The notes: generated by a model not told the origin, from the sequence alone. DNA of 64,000 nucleotides from Gracilibacillus ureilyticus (GCF_900111195.1 NZ_FOGL01000002.1:62001-126000); one strand, 5' to 3'; shown: positions 1 through 8,976, numbered from the stretch's first letter. Translations and numbers: made by a program.

Positions 1-131
1 TTTGAGGTCAATTAAATAAGTAATTAATTATCAAATCCTTATAAATCCATAGTTTAAAAATTTTTGTTATTGCGTAATGAGAAGATATCAACTTAATCTA
101 TCATGTTAAAATAGGGTAGAGGTGATTAGCT

Positions 132-965
132 ATGTTTGTATTTCCCATGTTACTGAATAAAGAGGATAAACCATTTGATAACGAACAATTTATAACGGAA
201 TTAAAGTTGGATGGCATCCGTTTGATTCTTGCTAAATTTGATAATAAAGTAAAACTATATACACGCCACCGCAACGATGTCACCATGAAATTTCCGGAAC
301 TTCATAATATAGATATTCCAAATGGAACGATAATAGATGGAGAAATCATTGTACCTGGTCCGAATGGAAAGCCCGACTTTGAAGCGATGATGTCTCGATT
401 CCATTCTAAAAACTCACTGCATTCTATTCAATATGCAGTATTTGATGTGATGTATTATAAAGGAGAGAAAGTTACTAGTCTGCCGCTTTATGAAAGAAAA
501 GAATTACTATCTTCATTTTTACCTGTTTCTGAACATGTGATATCGGTTCAATGGATATATGGAAATGGTATAACATATTTCAATTTGGTTAAACAAAACG
601 AGTTGGAGGGAATTGTTTTAAAAAAATCTGACTCTCCTTATCAGATTAATAAACGTTCTTCCCATTGGTTAAAAGTGATCAATTATCAATTTGAAGATGT
701 TTCTATCATCGGGCTAAGAAAAAAAGAATTCGGATTATTATTAGGAAAATTAGATGGAAATAAAGTCGAGCCTGTTGGAATTATGGAATTCATGACTCCT
801 GCAGCTAAAAAATTGCTATATAAAAATTATCCAAAGTGGGTAACGAAGGAAAATAAACAGTTTATTTATATTGATCCAGATAAAGTTAAATGCCAAGTGA
901 AATTTAGAAATTATACAAAAAACGGTAAATTACACATCCCGTCATTTGTTAAATATGTATCTTGA
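132..965 (+). CDS. Short ATP-dependent DNA ligase (LigB/YoqV-like)
   Basis: This 277-residue protein seals nicks in duplex DNA by an ATP-dependent adenylation reaction. The nucleotidyltransferase motifs are visible in order: motif I K-L-D-G-I-R at residues 25-30 with Lys25 as the adenylated residue, DGEI near 76, FDVMY near 107, LEGIVLKK near 160 and HWLKV near 176. The last ~90 residues would form the OB-fold. The length matches the minimal ligases of Bacillus such as the SPbeta prophage protein YoqV, not the multidomain LigD. No ku gene is nearby, so a role in end joining cannot be argued from context. A ribosome binding site (AGAGGTGAT) precedes the ATG. It lies in an A+T-rich accessory region, so a phage origin is plausible. 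Confidence 0.85.
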   Translation: MFVFPMLLNKEDKPFDNEQFITELKLDGIRLILAKFDNKVKLYTRHRNDVTMKFPELHNIDIPNGTIIDGEIIVPGPNGKPDFEAMMSRFHSKNSLHSIQYAVFDVMYYKGEKVTSLPLYERKELLSSFLPVSEHVISVQWIYGNGITYFNLVKQNELEGIVLKKSDSPYQINKRSSHWLKVINYQFEDVSIIGLRKKEFGLLLGKLDGNKVEPVGIMEFMTPAAKKLLYKNYPKWVTKENKQFIYIDPDKVKCQVKFRNYTKNGKLHIPSFVKYVS

Positions 966-967
966 GG

Positions 968-1000
968 AAGCGGACACTATATGTGATCCGCCTTTTCTGC
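968..1000 (+). terminator. Hairpin terminator after the DNA ligase gene
   Basis: GCGGACAC (970-977) pairs with GTGATCCGC (983-991) with one bulged base, followed by CTTTT. It sits directly after the ligase stop codon. Confidence 0.6.
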
Positions 1001-1115
1001 TTTTTGTGTTAATACTTGTGTAACCAATGGCATCACTTACTCGGTATTGTAAATATCTTCCGCACTTCTTGTCATCAGTAAGAAAAGAAATTTAAAGAAG
1101 GGTTTTCAATTTAAT

Positions 1116-1130
1116 TGTCGAAATATAATA
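1116..1130 (+). promoter_or_regulatory. Probable promoter -10 region with TGTCGAAATATAATA
   Basis: The 15-base string TGTCGAAATATAATA contains a perfect TATAAT and is preceded by TTTTCAA. The same 15 bases, also preceded by TTTTCAA, occur upstream of the chemoreceptor gene at 11824-11838. Here it lies about 90 bases before the secreted-protein gene at 1221. Confidence 0.45.
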
Positions 1131-1220
1131 ATAGGACTGTTAATTGTTACTAATAATAGCTAGCATTCCCATTTTCGTCAAATCAAGTGACAATAAATAT
1201 ACGGAAGGTGATGAATTAAT

Positions 1221-1703
1221 ATGAAAAAAATATTTTTTAGAGTTATTCCAGCAGTTATCTTAGGATTTATGGTCTTGGTCTCTCTACCGAATGTATCACA
1301 CGCTGAACATACTTCTGAAGTAGGAGCAAAGACACCTCCCCCTCCAGAAGATATTGATATAAAGGGAATATTTGATCCGGACCACGATTATCTATTGGAT
1401 GGCACGAATCTATTAACAATTCATGACAAAGATAGTCTCCGTTTAGAAGGAACAACATACGCAGAGCAGCAAGTAGACACCATAGGAATAACTTTTTTTC
1501 TTCAAAAATGGGACGGTAAGTCATGGAAATATGTGGGGTCAGGTAATGAAGATAGTGACTCTAATAAAAAATTGTTTGATAATTCAATATTGCGGAGCGC
1601 AGAAAAAGGCTATTATTATAGGGTGAAAACTAGTCATTGGCTCTATCATAATGGAGTATATGAGCAAGGTGAAACATTTAGCGGTAATTTATTGATGAAA
1701 TAG
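1221..1703 (+). CDS. Small secreted protein, unknown function, with KTPPPP motif
   Basis: A 160-residue protein with a clear Sec signal peptide: Lys-Lys start, hydrophobic core at residues 8-24 and a probable AxA-type cleavage after SHA near residue 28. The mature part begins with a disordered stretch that carries K-T-P-P-P-P near residue 38 and then a beta-rich domain of about 110 residues with several Trp and Tyr (YYYRVKTSHW near 133). I do not recognise a catalytic motif; it resembles small exported Bacillus proteins of unknown function. It converges on the anti-sigma gene and shares a terminator with it. The same KTPPPP string is present in the neighbouring anti-sigma factor, which makes a functional link worth testing. 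The ribosome binding site GGAAGGTGATG is good. Confidence 0.7.
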   Translation: MKKIFFRVIPAVILGFMVLVSLPNVSHAEHTSEVGAKTPPPPEDIDIKGIFDPDHDYLLDGTNLLTIHDKDSLRLEGTTYAEQQVDTIGITFFLQKWDGKSWKYVGSGNEDSDSNKKLFDNSILRSAEKGYYYRVKTSHWLYHNGVYEQGETFSGNLLMK

Positions 1704-1704
1704 A

Positions 1705-1730
1705 AATAGCCAGGATAATACCTGGCTATT
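1705..1730. terminator. Bidirectional terminator between convergent genes
   Basis: AATAGCCAGG (1705-1714) and CCTGGCTATT (1721-1730) form a perfect 10-bp stem with a six-base loop. It separates the secreted-protein gene from the anti-sigma gene and is flanked by A and T runs, so it can serve both strands. Confidence 0.85.
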
Positions 1731-2501
1731 TTACATATTATTTGCGAAATGTATCAAATCTTCCTCTTCTAAATCTCCTAAAATATTTACATGTACATTA
1801 CCTTTTAAGAATTCTAATTTTGAACTTCCATCACTTGAAGAAGTGAAATACCCCTTGCCATGTTCTAGAGATACTTCCGCTACATTCGCGTTATTAGCCC
1901 CTGAACCAACTGTACTATCATTTCCAAGAACGGTCATTGTTACCCATAAAGACTTTTCCCCCTTGGAAAACTCAAATCGCACCTTACTAGAGTTATCTTG
2001 CCCTTGCATTATATATAAATCGGCATTTTTAAATTCATAATCCTTTGGGATGTAACTAAAAGGTGTGAATATAAAGTCCAAATTATTTCCTATTTCTTCC
2101 AGATTGTCTGTAGATATGACTTTTTCTGTTATATCAGAATTATTATTTGTGTTTTCACCAGGCGGTGGAGGAGTTTTAACAGCAATCCCTGAATTTTCCT
2201 GGTTCTTAAAAATTATGGAAGTAATCTCTCCTGGCAATTCCCTTAATGATTGATAAAAAGGATAAAACGCTTTTGTATCACCTATATTAGTAAAAACTAA
2301 TGCCCCTATAAACATAGAAATTAATACGACAGATACATTACGTAAAAGAGAGTTTCTGCGTCTTCTTTTTTCTATTGATTTTATTTGTTTTTTTACTTCC
2401 ATCCAAGAATTATGATAATCTAAACCATCATCTTTAGAATCATTATGTATGAGATTTCCATACGATTCTTCAAATAAACTGTCAAATTCATCTTTTTTCA
2501 T
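1731..2501 (-). CDS. Membrane-anchored anti-sigma factor, DUF4367-like
   Basis: The ATG at 2499-2501 is preferred over the longer frame because GGGGG lies just upstream and the gene then overlaps the sigma factor stop by 14 bases, the usual arrangement for a co-translated sigma/anti-sigma pair. The protein (about 256 residues) starts with a charged cytoplasmic segment that should bind the sigma factor, has one membrane segment (LLRNVSVVLISMFIGALVF, about residues 73-91) and ends in an extracellular domain of the DUF4367 kind (SYIPKDYEF...). The linker after the membrane segment contains K-T-P-P-P-P, the same string as the neighbouring secreted protein. It should hold the ECF sigma factor inactive until an envelope signal arrives; the signal is unknown. 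Confidence 0.75.
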   Translation of the reverse strand: MKKDEFDSLFEESYGNLIHNDSKDDGLDYHNSWMEVKKQIKSIEKRRRRNSLLRNVSVVLISMFIGALVFTNIGDTKAFYPFYQSLRELPGEITSIIFKNQENSGIAVKTPPPPGENTNNNSDITEKVISTDNLEEIGNNLDFIFTPFSYIPKDYEFKNADLYIMQGQDNSSKVRFEFSKGEKSLWVTMTVLGNDSTVGSGANNANVAEVSLEHGKGYFTSSSDGSSKLEFLKGNVHVNILGDLEEEDLIHFANNM

Positions 2502-3059
2502 CGTTAAACCCCCATTTTGACATTTTCCCTTTAAGTGCTTTTCTTGCACGGTAAAGCCTTTGCTTAATAGCATTTTCCGTAGATTTGAATTCTTTCGCTA
2601 TTTCTTTATTCGTTTTTCCGTCGATCCACTTTGTTTTTATCACATTTTGATATTCGGAATGGAGTTCAGACACAGATTGAGAAATGCCTTCTTCTAATTG
2701 TCTGAATACAACTTGATCTTCAATGGATTCGTCCATACCAATTGCTTTATTATTAATAACACTTTCAATATCGTCTTGGTTACTAATTTTTTTTGTTTCT
2801 TTAATATATTTAGCGTTAAATTTTTTGACACTACTCGTATCCAGCCTATTAATTGCTGTTCATTATCAATTGCTGGTGAATTGTAAATTGTCTTAATAAA
2901 AACTTCTTGTACGATATCTTCAGTTGTCGCATGATCATGGAGGATTTTTATAACAGTGCCATACACTAGTTTATAGAAATCGCGATAAACTTCTTCTTGT
3001 TGGGATTTATTCAAAGACGAAAATTCTTTGTGAATCAATAGATGAAGCTTTGTTTTCAT
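2488..3059 (-). pseudogene. ECF-type RNA polymerase sigma factor, frame broken at an A8 tract
   Basis: Two overlapping frames make one sigma factor. The first (from ATG at 3059) has region 2 (DFYKLVYGTVIKILHDHATTEDIVQEVFIKT) and loses the family after LKKQKK. The second resumes with ISNQDDIESV and carries region 4 (KTNKEIAKEFKSTENAIKQRLYRARKALK). The switch is at a run of eight T on the plus strand (2787-2794), which is AAAAAAAA in the coding strand. One extra A, or a -1 slip, gives a continuous protein of about 190 residues, normal for ECF factors. It may be a real knock-out, a sequencing error in a homopolymer, or a slippage-controlled gene. It would recruit RNA polymerase to its own promoter and pairs with the downstream anti-sigma gene, which it overlaps. 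Confidence 0.8.
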
Positions 3060-3487
3060 ATATTCTCCGCCCCTTTGAGGATTTATAAAGTATATCTAAA
3101 AAATATGTTAATTTATTCTTATACTAGCAAAATACTACAAATAATACTAGGTCACTCAGTTTAATGGTAGAGAAAAATAAAAAAATATAAAAATTTATTG
3201 TTACCAAATAGAAAATTAATTGTTATATAAGTAGAACGTAAAAAGCAAGGTTTTTATATGAAGATAATTGCTGGCATTTATAGAAGAGAAGTATCAAATA
3301 TTTTTTTAAATTCAAATTACATAAGAGAATAGGAAAATTAAGGGGAGAAGATTGATGAACTAACAATAATATGGCCTAGAAATAAAATGCGGGAAAATTA
3401 AAATTAGTAAAGGTAGAGAAACTGAAAGTATTACTTCAAAATTATATAGAAGATATGAATGTGAAAATATAAAGAGGAGTAGTAGTT
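3060..3487. other. A+T-rich intergenic region with one copy of an 18-bp direct repeat
   Basis: No convincing gene is visible in these 428 bases. It should hold the promoter of the sigma operon (minus strand) and of the small gene at 3488. The string ATTGTTATATAAGTAGAA at 3219-3236 recurs exactly at 3977-3994, upstream of the next gene; both are followed by an A-rich stretch and GTTTTTAT. Confidence 0.5.
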
Positions 3488-3733
3488 ATGGTTAATTATT
3501 ATATAAAAAAAGATATTTTATTTGTTGACCGTAATATATTTCAAAAAGGGTTATCATCAACAGCTATTGGACTGTTTTTGTCTCTAGCAGCTCAACCAGA
3601 GGAAGATTATTATCATATCCATCAAATAACTTCTCAAACTTATGATTTAAAAGAAATAAAAGCAGCAATAGATGAGTTGTCAAACAAAGGGTTAATCGAA
3701 AGAAAACGTAAAAGATACAAAGCGGTAAAGTAA
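3488..3733 (+). CDS. Small winged-helix-like protein, unknown role
   Basis: An 81-residue protein with a good ribosome binding site (AGAGGAG) and ATG. It looks like a single winged helix: SSTAIGLFLSLAAQPE (helix 1), HIHQITSQTYDLKEIKAAIDELSNKGLIERKR (helix-turn-helix and recognition helix) and a basic tail that would be the wing. This layout resembles the N-terminal DNA-binding domain of replication-initiation and DnaD-type proteins of Firmicutes and their plasmids and phages. A small DNA-binding regulator of a mobile region is the best guess; the target is unknown. Confidence 0.6.
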   Translation: MVNYYIKKDILFVDRNIFQKGLSSTAIGLFLSLAAQPEEDYYHIHQITSQTYDLKEIKAAIDELSNKGLIERKRKRYKAVK

Positions 3734-4208
3734 TTTAAATATTTGAAAAGTGTAATATCTATTCATAAAAGAGAAATGCATTCCAATATTTTCAAAAACA
3801 AAACGGGTAATTAGTACGTCATCGAGGAAGATCTAATAGAAATTCTTACTTTTTAAAACTCAGTACTTTCTAGTATATCCTTAAAAATACAATAGAATGT
3901 AAATAAAGCTAGATTGCTAGAAAAGGAACTTGTAGAAAAAATAAATTAAAAAATACCGTTACAACATGAAGCGTGGATTGTTATATAAGTAGAATGAACA
4001 AAAAGTTTTTATCACAACAAGCATCTCGGTATATGACAATAAAGGGATACTAATTTATCTCATCAAAAGGGGGGGATTATAATAGTTATTTCCAAAAAGA
4101 TTGTTTGTTAAGTTTGTATCTGTAAGTCACACCTATCTCTAATTATCATACATTGTTTTGTTAGTTAAGGTAGTTATAGCAAGTTCTAATTCGGAAGGAG
4201 ATTATAAA
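3734..4208. other. A+T-rich intergenic region with second copy of the 18-bp direct repeat
   Basis: No supported gene in 475 bases. It contains the second copy of ATTGTTATATAAGTAGAA at 3977-3994. A G7 run at about 4070 looks like a ribosome binding site but is followed by no open frame of useful length, which suggests decayed sequence. Confidence 0.45.
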
Positions 4209-5234
4209 ATGGTCAAGAAATCTATTATACTTTCTGTTATTTCGCTAATTGCAATGTTTCTTTTTGTTCCTAGTGTAGCTGCAGGAGACAAAGATGATGC
4301 AATTATGAAGAAATTTACTCAGTTAGGATTTAGTGAAGAAGAAATTGAAAACATGCCTCAAGAAGCTATAGACAGACTTGGTGGTTCAGAAGGTGAGCTA
4401 GTTAGTAGAAGTGAAAGATACTTTAAGGTCACAATAAACAAACTTACTAACGAAGTACAAGAAATGGTTGAATTTGATAAGGAAACTGCGTTACAAGAAA
4501 GCGCAAAGTTAAATGCTAAAGAGAAAGAACTTCAGGAAAAGATTAATAGATTAGAAATGCAAAAACAGGAGATTATAACTAAAAGTAAAGCGATAAATAA
4601 TTCAGCTCATCAGGACGCTGAAAAGTCCTTAGATGAAATCGACAAACAATTAATTCAGTTACAATACGCAGAGCAAGAATATGAATCTAGTGGGTGGATT
4701 GGATTAACTGGATATGTATCACATATTAGTGGAGATGAATATGCATTTAAGAATTCATATGAGTGGTTAAACGGACCAGCTGTATTACTAAAGGATGTTA
4801 TAGGTATATCACATAGTGAAGATTGGTCTATCATCCCAAATTCTTTAGTAGCGAAGGCAGAAATGGATATTTATTGGAATGGCTATAAAGATGACTATGG
4901 AGGTTGCGATTGTACATCAAGAAAGTCAATAGAAAATGATTATTATTATTCAACACCACATCAAGGGCCTAATGGTATGGCAGTCAATTTTAATTTACAA
5001 CCTACTTGGGTTAATTCTAGGTATGAAGATGGAAGAAATTATGAAGGATATATCGCATATAGAGTTGATAAAGCAAATACGTCTGTTGTAGAGTCGAATA
5101 TATACGGGTCATATAGTCATCAAATTGTTGTAGCTTCACCAAGTATAAGTATATACCCTGGAGGGATTGGTGTTACGCCTGCTTTATCGTATTCTGATGC
5201 TGACACTGTAAATGTCCAATTTGATGTCCAATGA
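4209..5234 (+). CDS. Secreted coiled-coil protein, unknown function
   Basis: The ATG at 4209 is chosen because AAGGAG lies 9 bases upstream and a Sec signal peptide follows at once (hydrophobic core about residues 6-24, cleavage near VAAG). The mature protein of about 315 residues starts with a helical segment containing FSEEEIENMP, then a coiled coil rich in Glu, Lys and Gln at about residues 75-155 (alternating LxxKEKELQEKIN), then a C-terminal domain of about 170 residues rich in Tyr, Gly and Ser with one C-D-C pair. The C-terminal part looks like a beta-rich extracellular domain. I do not recognise a catalytic motif. Similar exported proteins of unknown function are scattered in Bacillaceae. 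A strong hairpin follows the stop. Confidence 0.65.
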   Translation: MVKKSIILSVISLIAMFLFVPSVAAGDKDDAIMKKFTQLGFSEEEIENMPQEAIDRLGGSEGELVSRSERYFKVTINKLTNEVQEMVEFDKETALQESAKLNAKEKELQEKINRLEMQKQEIITKSKAINNSAHQDAEKSLDEIDKQLIQLQYAEQEYESSGWIGLTGYVSHISGDEYAFKNSYEWLNGPAVLLKDVIGISHSEDWSIIPNSLVAKAEMDIYWNGYKDDYGGCDCTSRKSIENDYYYSTPHQGPNGMAVNFNLQPTWVNSRYEDGRNYEGYIAYRVDKANTSVVESNIYGSYSHQIVVASPSISIYPGGIGVTPALSYSDADTVNVQFDVQ

Positions 5235-5236
5235 TT

Positions 5237-5286
5237 ATATACCTCGAGGATTATATTTTCCATATACCTCGAGGGTATATTTTTTT
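5237..5286 (+). terminator. Terminator with duplicated ATATACCTCGAGG
   Basis: ATATACCTCGAGG occurs at 5237-5249 and again at 5262-5274. The first copy pairs with CCTCGAGGGTATAT (5267-5280), one bulged G, followed by T7. The second copy can alternatively form a compact hairpin by itself (ATATACC/GGTATAT). Either form ends transcription of the secreted-protein gene. Confidence 0.7.
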
Positions 5287-5329
5287 GTTATAATGACTTT
5301 ACGAGAATATCAGAAAGGAAGTTGGATTA

Positions 5330-5494
5330 ATGATCGTTATATTAGCTTGGTTATTTCCTGTATTTTCAATATGCTTTATTCCTTCATTATTAATCTCTAT
5401 TAAAAAGATCAATAAGGGCGAAAACTTTGCTTTATCGGGTACTTTTTGCACTATATGTTTCTTTGGCATCGTCATGACTTTGTATTTTATATAA
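5330..5494 (+). CDS. Small membrane protein of 54 residues, unknown
   Basis: An ATG 9 bases after AAAGGAAG opens a frame of 54 codons ending at TAA 5492-5494. The peptide has two hydrophobic segments (ILAWLFPVFSICFIPSLLI, about residues 4-22, and FALSGTFCTICFFGIVMTLYFI, about 33-54) joined by the charged loop KKINKGEN. This is the typical look of a two-helix membrane peptide. No family is recognised. Confidence 0.5.
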   Translation: MIVILAWLFPVFSICFIPSLLISIKKINKGENFALSGTFCTICFFGIVMTLYFI

Positions 5495-5723
5495 GCAACC
5501 ATCAAGAAAAATACATATATAGAATAAAATAAAATCGCATCAAATAAATTTATTATTCAGGAAAAAATTAGTTATTGATATATATATTTGTTATTATATA
5601 TATTAAAAGTAACGATTCTTATTTAGAGAATTCTTTCTTTATTAAGCAACTTAATTTGCTGGTCCCTTAGGTTTATATTTTTAATATATAATAGCTAAAA
5701 GGGAGGATTAAGAAACTTTTTTA
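5495..5723. other. Intergenic A+T-rich stretch
   Basis: I see no gene, hairpin or clear promoter in this interval apart from runs of A+T such as TATATATATT. Confidence 0.4.
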
Positions 5724-6480
5724 TTAAATATTAATATATTTTTTCATCGCTGTTTTTTTCCACTGCAATACAGCATGCTCATCTTTCTCCATTTCCTTCG
5801 GTAAATAGATTTTTGTGGTCTCAATATTTTCATGTCCCAATGATCGCATAATCGTATAAACGTCAATTCCTTCTCGATAAGAAAGTATAGCAAAAGCATG
5901 ACGGAACGTATGTGGTGTGATGGTTTTCTTTTCTAGCATTGGTAACTCCGTCCGCTTTATCACTTTATGCAAATACTGTGACAAATAAGACGGGCTATAT
6001 GCATTCCCTCTAGAAGTAACAATTAGTGGCATATCTGCTGACGATTCATGAATTGGAGGCATGTTTCGACTGATACGAAGTCGGTTCATGCTTTGAATTA
6101 CCTTATCACGCAGCGGCACAATCCGTTTCTTATTTCCCTTTCCGATAATATGTAAGTAATACCGCTGACGATCACGGTCATACTCGATGTCTCCAACTTT
6201 TGCTCGACAGAGTTCCTCATTACGCATTCCAGTAGTAACTAAAACATGAATGATACCAAAGATTGCTGGTGATCCACTTTTTCAGAGAAGAAATCTATCA
6301 ATTCCATTACTTCATGCACTCCTAAGTCGCGACCGGGACGATCATCTGTACTTACTGTCGTTGTTTTCATAAATCGTGTAACATCATTATCCATATAATT
6401 TACTTCATATAGAAACCGAAGAAAATGCTTGATGATTCCATTTTTCCTTGCAATAGTAGCAGGGGGATATGACGAGTTTC
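5724..6480 (-). pseudogene. Decayed tyrosine recombinase (integrase) gene
   Basis: The longest frame (5724-6227) is the catalytic half of a tyrosine recombinase: TTGMRNEEL (Arg I), GKGNKKRIVPL (Lys), HTFRHAFA (HxxR), LGHENIETTKIYL (GH and nucleophilic Tyr). On the same strand the family continues upstream in other frames: a segment reading KHFLRFLYEVNYMDNDVTRF up to about 6430 and ATIARKNGIIK up to about 6465. The frame shifts near 6270-6285 and the N-terminal SAM-like domain is otherwise missing. The gene is therefore inactive as it stands. It marks the edge of an A+T-rich accessory segment and probably is the relic of the element that brought it. XerC-like phage and ICE integrases are the closest kind. 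Confidence 0.8.
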
Positions 6481-6509
6481 CTCCTATTATTTATGGGTAC
6501 TTTTCCACT

Positions 6510-6872
6510 AGCCATTATAAATTTTCAATAAAAAAGATTATATTAACCTTTTTAATGGTAACATTTCTTTCCTCTTGTAGTAATACTGAAGAAGCAGCTG
6601 AACAACTAAACGAGTTAACAAATAATGAGCGAACACCCAATCAATTGATTGAGACTGGAAAAACAGAAGAGCTCAAAGAAGCAGTAACAAAGTTTATCGT
6701 TGTTCAATCGGAGACCTTCCAGGTAAAGATAACTGGTGAGACACTAGGTACAATATATGGAAGTCTCTTTTTTATTCGGCATATCATAATGGCTGATTAC
6801 TTGATTAAAAGTTGTAATGTATTAAAGAAGCTCCTATATGCCAGGAAATTACTCCTCTCTAAATCCTTATAA
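6510..6872 (+). pseudogene. Remnant of a lipoprotein gene
   Basis: The open frame from ATG 6429 starts inside the decayed integrase on the other strand, so its first ~30 codons are not native. From about 6510 it reads like a lipoprotein start without its Met: KFSIKKIILTFLMVTFLSSC, with lipobox L-S-S-C, followed by a Glu/Asn-rich helix (EEAAEQLNELTNNE). After about 6760 the sequence no longer looks like protein. I read it as a truncated lipoprotein gene that lost its start codon. Confidence 0.45.
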
Positions 6873-7017
6873 AACACACGTTATATCCCTTATGAACCAC
6901 AAATCAGATCAAATATGATGCACTATTTAAATAAAACTCTGGAAATGTGTTGCACTTATTGATACAATGTAACATATATTTAATCGTAAATCTGTTAACT
7001 TGAAAGGAGCCCCCATT

Positions 7018-8949
7018 TTGAATACAAAATACTTAGATCTGTTATCCGAGAAATATGATAGTGAAGAAAAAGTCGTGACTGAAATCATCAATCTAGAAGC
7101 TATTCTCCATCTTCCAAAGGGTACGGAACACTTTGTTAGTGATCTGCATGGAGAATATCACGCATTTCAGCATGTGCTTCGGAATGGATCTGGTAAAGTA
7201 AAAGAGAAGATTAAAGATATATTTAAAGACACCATGACAGAACAGCAAATCAATGACTTTGCCACATTAGTTTATTATCCGGAAGACAAAATCAAACTAA
7301 TGAAAAATAAATTTACCAATAAAGAAGAGCTTCACAAGTGGTATCTGCAAGTTATCTGTGACATGATCACACTAATTCCATATGCGTCGTCCAAGTATAC
7401 CCGATCCAAACTGAGGAAAGCATTGCCTGAGCAATTTGTTTTTGTCATAGAAGAACTACTTTATAAATCAGATAAATACTCAAATAAAAAAACATACTAC
7501 GAGCAAATCACTCAGCAGATTATTGCGCTTGGCCAATCTGATAAGCTGATAACAGGGCTTGCCTACACGATTCAGAGACTGATTGTTGATCATTTACATG
7601 TTGTTGGCGATATTTACGACCGAGGCCCCGATCCGGACAAAATCATGGACACTCTCATAAACTATCATTCTCTTGATATTCAGTGGGGGAATCATGATGT
7701 ACTCTGGTTAGGAGCATTTGCAGGTTCAAAAGTATGTCTTGCCAATATCATCCGGATTTGTGCCCGTTACGATAACCTCGATATAATCGAAGATGTGTAC
7801 GGGATCAATCTTCGTCCGCTGCTTACACTTGCGGAGAAATATTATGATGATAACACCTCGTTCCGTCCGAAGCAGCATAAAGACAAACCATTATCAGAAC
7901 ATGAAGCACTGCAAATCACGAAGATCCACCAGGCAATTGCGATCATTCAATTTAAATTGGAAAGCCCGATTATTAAACGGCGTGAATTTTTTAATATGGA
8001 AGATCGCTTAGTTTTGGAGCAGATTGATTATGAAAATCAGGAAATTATGATCTATGGCAAGACATACCCGTTAGAAAATATGTGTTTTGCTACAATTGAT
8101 CCAGACGAGCCGGCAAAATTGCTTGCAGAAGAAGAAGAGGTCATCAATAAGCTGTTAGTCTCAGTGCAGCATTCGGAGAAGTTAGCTCGTCATATGAAAT
8201 TTTTAATGAAAAAAGGCAGTCTTTATCTGCCGTACAATGGCAACCTTCTTATCCATGGCTGTATTCCGCTTAATGAAGATGGTGAGATGGAACAGATGGA
8301 GATTGAAGGCAAGGTGTACAAAGGTCGTGCATTGCTGGACCAGTTTGAAGCATACTTGCGTTATGCTTTTTCCCACCGTGATCAGACAGATGACCTGGCA
8401 ACAGACATGGTGTGGTATTTATGGACAGGAGAGTATTCCTCTTTGTTCGGAAAACGTGCGATGACAACATTCGAACGGTATTTTATAAAAGATAAAGCAT
8501 CACACAAAGAAGTGAAGAATCACTACTATTACTTAAGAGAAAATGAAGAGGTATGCCGCAGAATTCTTGAGGAATTTGATTTAGATCCTGATCAGGGTCA
8601 TATTATCAATGGCCACACGCCAGTAAAAGAAATTGAAGGGGAGAATCCGATTAAAGCAAATGGCAAGATGATTGTTATTGATGGTGGTTTTTCCAAAGCA
8701 TATCAATCAACAACAGGAATTGCGGGATATACCTTATTATATAATTCGTTTGGAATGCAGCTTGTTGCCCACCAGCACTTTAATTCAAAAGAAGAAGTAA
8801 TCCATAATGGGGCAGACGTCCTTTCTGTGAGGCGGGTCGTAGATAAGGAGCTTGAGCGGAAAAAGGTTGGCGAAACGAATGTTGGGAAGGGACTGCAGGA
8901 AGAAATTACAATGCTGAAAAAACTGATGGAATACCGGTATATGCAGTAA
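7018..8949 (+). CDS. fbp: Fructose-1,6-bisphosphatase, class III
   Basis: The enzyme hydrolyses fructose 1,6-bisphosphate to fructose 6-phosphate for gluconeogenesis in the cytosol. TTG 7018 is chosen because AAAGGAG (7003-7009) lies 8 bases before it; the earlier in-frame TTG at 7000 overlaps that site. The product has about 643 residues, close to the usual 640-670 of class III enzymes. The metallophosphatase motifs are present: VSDLHGEY (DxH) near residue 42, [12 protein letters not shown] (GDxxDRG) near 199, QWGNHDVLW (GNHD) near 222 and GHTPVKE near 541. The rest of the sequence follows B. subtilis Fbp closely ([24 protein letters not shown]). The gene is monocistronic, with a strong terminator behind it. 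Confidence 0.97.
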   Translation: MNTKYLDLLSEKYDSEEKVVTEIINLEAILHLPKGTEHFVSDLHGEYHAFQHVLRNGSGKVKEKIKDIFKDTMTEQQINDFATLVYYPEDKIKLMKNKFTNKEELHKWYLQVICDMITLIPYASSKYTRSKLRKALPEQFVFVIEELLYKSDKYSNKKTYYEQITQQIIALGQSDKLITGLAYTIQRLIVDHLHVVGDIYDRGPDPDKIMDTLINYHSLDIQWGNHDVLWLGAFAGSKVCLANIIRICARYDNLDIIEDVYGINLRPLLTLAEKYYDDNTSFRPKQHKDKPLSEHEALQITKIHQAIAIIQFKLESPIIKRREFFNMEDRLVLEQIDYENQEIMIYGKTYPLENMCFATIDPDEPAKLLAEEEEVINKLLVSVQHSEKLARHMKFLMKKGSLYLPYNGNLLIHGCIPLNEDGEMEQMEIEGKVYKGRALLDQFEAYLRYAFSHRDQTDDLATDMVWYLWTGEYSSLFGKRAMTTFERYFIKDKASHKEVKNHYYYLRENEEVCRRILEEFDLDPDQGHIINGHTPVKEIEGENPIKANGKMIVIDGGFSKAYQSTTGIAGYTLLYNSFGMQLVAHQHFNSKEEVIHNGADVLSVRRVVDKELERKKVGETNVGKGLQEEITMLKKLMEYRYMQ

Positions 8950-8976
8950 GCTTTTTAGCAAGTTATCATGAAAAAA

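Noticed and set aside
132-965. NHEJ locus with LigD and Ku
   Set aside because: Only the small ligase is present. No Ku-like, polymerase or nuclease domain was found in the window.
6429-6510. Native N-terminus of the lipoprotein frame beginning at ATG 6429
   Set aside because: This part is antisense to the recombinase remnant, which explains its open frame.
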